A stretch of 16,634 bases of DNA from JANQRV01 sp964533785 (GTDB lineage: Bacteria; Bacteroidota; Bacteroidia; Chitinophagales; Saprospiraceae), in assembly GCA_964533785.1 (NCBI GenBank), contig CAZHNG010000131.1, forward strand, positions 1-16,634, given 5' to 3'. The translations under genes and the position numbers were made by a program. Positions 14,581 through 16,634 of the stretch are shown here, one piece after another (within the stretch, counting starts at the first letter, position 1; each line of letters starts with the position of its first letter). The notes beneath the pieces are model-generated. The model did not search any database and was not told the DNA's origin. It saw nothing but the letters and a program-made list of their open reading frames with translations.

Positions 14581-16518
14581 TTACCAAATGATTGCGTAGG
14601 AAAGTTTTTCATTTCCCAGAGGAACGATCAATTCGAAATGGTCCTCTTGTTTTCTAACCACCGGTTGATGCTCAGAATGCAATTTAATGTAGAAATGTTG
14701 GTCGTCGATTGCATAGCTGCCATCGGGCATTTCCTTGATGGACTTTCCTTCAGCTAATTTATAATGCAATTGGTGGTCTTGCGTTGCTTCGGAGAGCTCA
14801 ACTTCATGGATCAAATAAGTCCCCGTTTCATCAGGAAAAATGGCACTATTAACCGGCAGGTCCCTGTACTGGCCTTTAAAGGTCGGCATGCCGGTTTTTT
14901 TGTCCATCTGGTAACCTTTCGGTTGGTAGTTTTGGACTGCGAAAACAGATGGAAACGTTGCATCGGGGTTGTTCAGCTCGACAATTGGCTGATTCAAAAA
15001 AGTATAGATGGTATTTCCCCTGGTGCGGAAGGAACCGTCACCACGATTGTTCCACATAGGTGTGGCATCGATAAAATCGCCGCGCCAAAACGCGGCCAGA
15101 TGGCCGGCACTAAGATCGTAAACATAGTGAACGCCGGCCGGATCTCCGACGGCCATAGTATGGGTAAGTCGTTTATCTCTTTCTCCTTTGAAGTCAATAA
15201 AAGCCCGGTGTAATTTAGGTTTTGCCCCGACATCTACTAAAATTGGAGCAGTACTGGGGCTTTGCGGATAGGAACCGTAATTGTGCAATGCCTTGGGGTA
15301 GGTAGCGGAGCCTTTTACGAAAAGTCCCAGACGGGGTGGCATCCAGCCCGCGCTTTTGTAATTATAGATTTCAATCGGGTAAGTGCCGGGGTCCAGATCG
15401 ACGGTAAAAGACCGTTCTCCTCTCGCGGTCGGGCTTTGGTAATCAATTTGGGATTCGTTATTGAAACGGAGTACCACTCCGCCGGTATACCCTAGGGTGA
15501 AAGTGTAGGTATCTGCTGTTTTTATTTCAATATTGCCTTTATGAATGGTTGCAAATTCGTCTTCAGCATCTGTTAACTGGGCATCGATGTCTTTTGATTT
15601 GCCCTGGTAGGTAGGTTCGAGGTCCGTGAAATCATTGATCGATTGAAATTGTTCCGTGTAAGCTTGAAAGGTAAGGTCCTTTAACTGAGCATCTGTATTT
15701 GACAGAAGACGGTATTTGATATTACGTAAGGCCACGGGACCATGATCACCCTGGATCATTAGAGGGCCTTTTTCTACTTCATTTTTTTCAATGGGGCCTC
15801 CAGTTGGTAAGGGGACTTCCACGTTTTCATGAATGCGGATACCATTTAGATCAACAAAGACAAATTTAGCATTTTTGATCTTTTTTCCATCTTTATCGAA
15901 CTTTGGCGCCTGGAAAAGCAAATGCATTTTTTGCCATAAACCAGGGGCTTTGGCCGGATTGGTCAAGGGTGCTTTACCCCGATAAATCTGTCCGGGTGTA
16001 GATTCCCAGTTGCGATAAATGCCTCCGATGTCAGAAAAGGAAGGCTGCTTTACTCCCCAACTATCGAAAAGTTGTACCTCGTAGCGTCCTTGCAGATAGA
16101 TGCCGGAATTGGAGCCTTTGGGTAGCATGACTTCAAATTCCAGTTCGATATCGCCATGTTCCCAATTGGTGAGAATATGGTCTTTAAGGGTGTCGTTATT
16201 CATATTCAGGAGGATACCGGTACCATCGGTATAGGTAACGGCCTGTGGTGTTTTTTGCACAGCATTCGCCGGCGTGGAGGATTCGTTTTGGTTTCTTTTC
16301 CGCTTTCTTTTCGGTGTTTCCGGTTGGGAGGCGTTAACCGCAGGTGTTTCCGGTTTTTCGTGAATATCGACAGTCGGATCCATAGTTACGGAACTTACGA
16401 TGTGCCAGTTTCCAGCCTGTGGCTGAAATGCGCTTAAGTCCTCTAATTCCATCGTGGTTTGTGCATGCAGCCCAGTAAAACAAAAAAATAGGATGACGCT
16501 ACAACAGATGTTTTTCAT
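14581..16518 (-). CDS. DUF1080 (3-keto-disaccharide hydrolase-like) and PA14-like multidomain secreted protein
   Basis: A 645-residue exported protein with a signal peptide (about 1-20, ending GLHAQ). Residues about 24-275 form a DUF1080/GH16-like jelly roll with typical patterns: ELEFEVMLPKGSNSGIYLQG (125-144), YEVQLFDSWG (146-155) and GPLMIQGDHGPVALRNI (251-267). Its first strand is split from the rest by a charged, disordered insert (about 51-95, containing KRKRKRNQNES). Residues about 283-405 resemble a PA14 domain (YTFTLGYTGGVVLRFN, then GTYPIEIYNYKSAG). The last 200 residues, around GDPAGVHYVYDLSAGHLAAF and RGDFIDATPMWNNRGDG, are of a type I can only liken, tentatively, to DUF6797-like parts of PVC-group proteins. 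DUF1080 enzymes hydrolyse 3-keto-glycosides after a dehydrogenase has oxidised the sugar, which fits the dehydrogenase-like gene downstream. The substrate is unknown. Confidence 0.85.
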   Translation of the reverse strand: MKNICCSVILFFCFTGLHAQTTMELEDLSAFQPQAGNWHIVSSVTMDPTVDIHEKPETPAVNASQPETPKRKRKRNQNESSTPANAVQKTPQAVTYTDGTGILLNMNNDTLKDHILTNWEHGDIELEFEVMLPKGSNSGIYLQGRYEVQLFDSWGVKQPSFSDIGGIYRNWESTPGQIYRGKAPLTNPAKAPGLWQKMHLLFQAPKFDKDGKKIKNAKFVFVDLNGIRIHENVEVPLPTGGPIEKNEVEKGPLMIQGDHGPVALRNIKYRLLSNTDAQLKDLTFQAYTEQFQSINDFTDLEPTYQGKSKDIDAQLTDAEDEFATIHKGNIEIKTADTYTFTLGYTGGVVLRFNNESQIDYQSPTARGERSFTVDLDPGTYPIEIYNYKSAGWMPPRLGLFVKGSATYPKALHNYGSYPQSPSTAPILVDVGAKPKLHRAFIDFKGERDKRLTHTMAVGDPAGVHYVYDLSAGHLAAFWRGDFIDATPMWNNRGDGSFRTRGNTIYTFLNQPIVELNNPDATFPSVFAVQNYQPKGYQMDKKTGMPTFKGQYRDLPVNSAIFPDETGTYLIHEVELSEATQDHQLHYKLAEGKSIKEMPDGSYAIDDQHFYIKLHSEHQPVVRKQEDHFELIVPLGNEKLSYAIIW

Positions 16519-16591
16519 TTTTTTAAAATTTGTTAATCATTTGAAAATAAAGTGTATTAAAAATCTCCGTTGTTATCTGGATTGGACTTTT

Positions 16592-16614
16592 GACGCTAGA
16601 CGCTAGACGCTAGA
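16592..16614. repeat. Short heptanucleotide tandem repeat (GACGCTA x3)
   Basis: Three perfect copies of GACGCTA (16592-16598, 16599-16605, 16606-16612) are followed by GA, then TTTTAGAC, a decayed further unit. It lies upstream of the start codon of the DUF1080 gene (74 bp away) and has the same 7-bp period as the array at 4012-4104, but an unrelated sequence. The repeat may continue past the window edge. Confidence 0.85.
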
Positions 16615-16634
16615 TTTTAGACAACAAAACGCTG

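Noticed and set aside
14764..15213. 149-codon plus-strand frame antisense to the DUF1080 protein
   Set aside because: It lies fully inside a well-supported gene on the other strand and shows no domain or plausible start signal.
1..16634. Search for tRNA, rRNA, CRISPR arrays, transposases, phage or defence genes
   Set aside because: No cloverleaf-like segment, no spaced direct repeats with unique spacers and no protein of these kinds was seen. The tandem heptamers have no spacers and are not CRISPR.

Overview
The window looks like chromosomal DNA of a Bacteroidota bacterium, most likely of the Saprospiraceae/Lewinella type. Three things suggest this: a secreted protein with SprB-like repeats ending in a gliding-motility-associated (CHU_C) domain, which is typical of type IX secretion cargo; several -7 elements of the Bacteroidota form TAnnTTTG; and heptanucleotide repeats between genes. 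The lineage is inferred from gene content, not from a marker gene. Ten protein-coding genes are supported. No rRNA, tRNA, CRISPR array, transposase or phage gene was seen.

Left part (1-4110). Three genes run leftwards in a row: methionyl-tRNA formyltransferase (fmt), a secreted SIMPL-like protein and a secreted beta-propeller-like protein. Their spacing allows one transcript. Diverging from fmt, only 35 bp away, is an alpha/beta hydrolase of the monoacylglycerol lipase type. Its 3' end runs into a 93-bp array of a 7-bp unit. The array supplies the last residues and the stop codon, and nearly fills the gap to the next, convergent gene. The first 156 bp hold only short direct and inverted repeats.

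Middle part (4109-12395). A GT39/ArnT-type membrane glycosyltransferase and the large adhesin-like CHU_C protein diverge from a 186-bp region that shows two overlapping, oppositely directed promoters and two tiny upstream ORFs. The CHU_C gene meets an Lrp/AsnC regulator tail to tail with 2 bp between stops. A C-terminal processing peptidase (S41) diverges from the regulator. After a 347-bp gap without genes comes a secreted protein of unknown function.

Right part (12576-16634). Two large secreted proteins are encoded leftwards, probably as an operon. The first has a 3-keto-disaccharide hydrolase (DUF1080) fold, a PA14-like domain and an unassigned C-terminal part. The second is a sorbosone-dehydrogenase-like beta-propeller fused to a cytochrome c domain. 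Together they suggest periplasmic oxidative breakdown of carbohydrate, with electrons passed to a cytochrome. This pair is the best candidate in the window for a poorly described system. The right edge carries a second, unrelated 7-bp tandem repeat.
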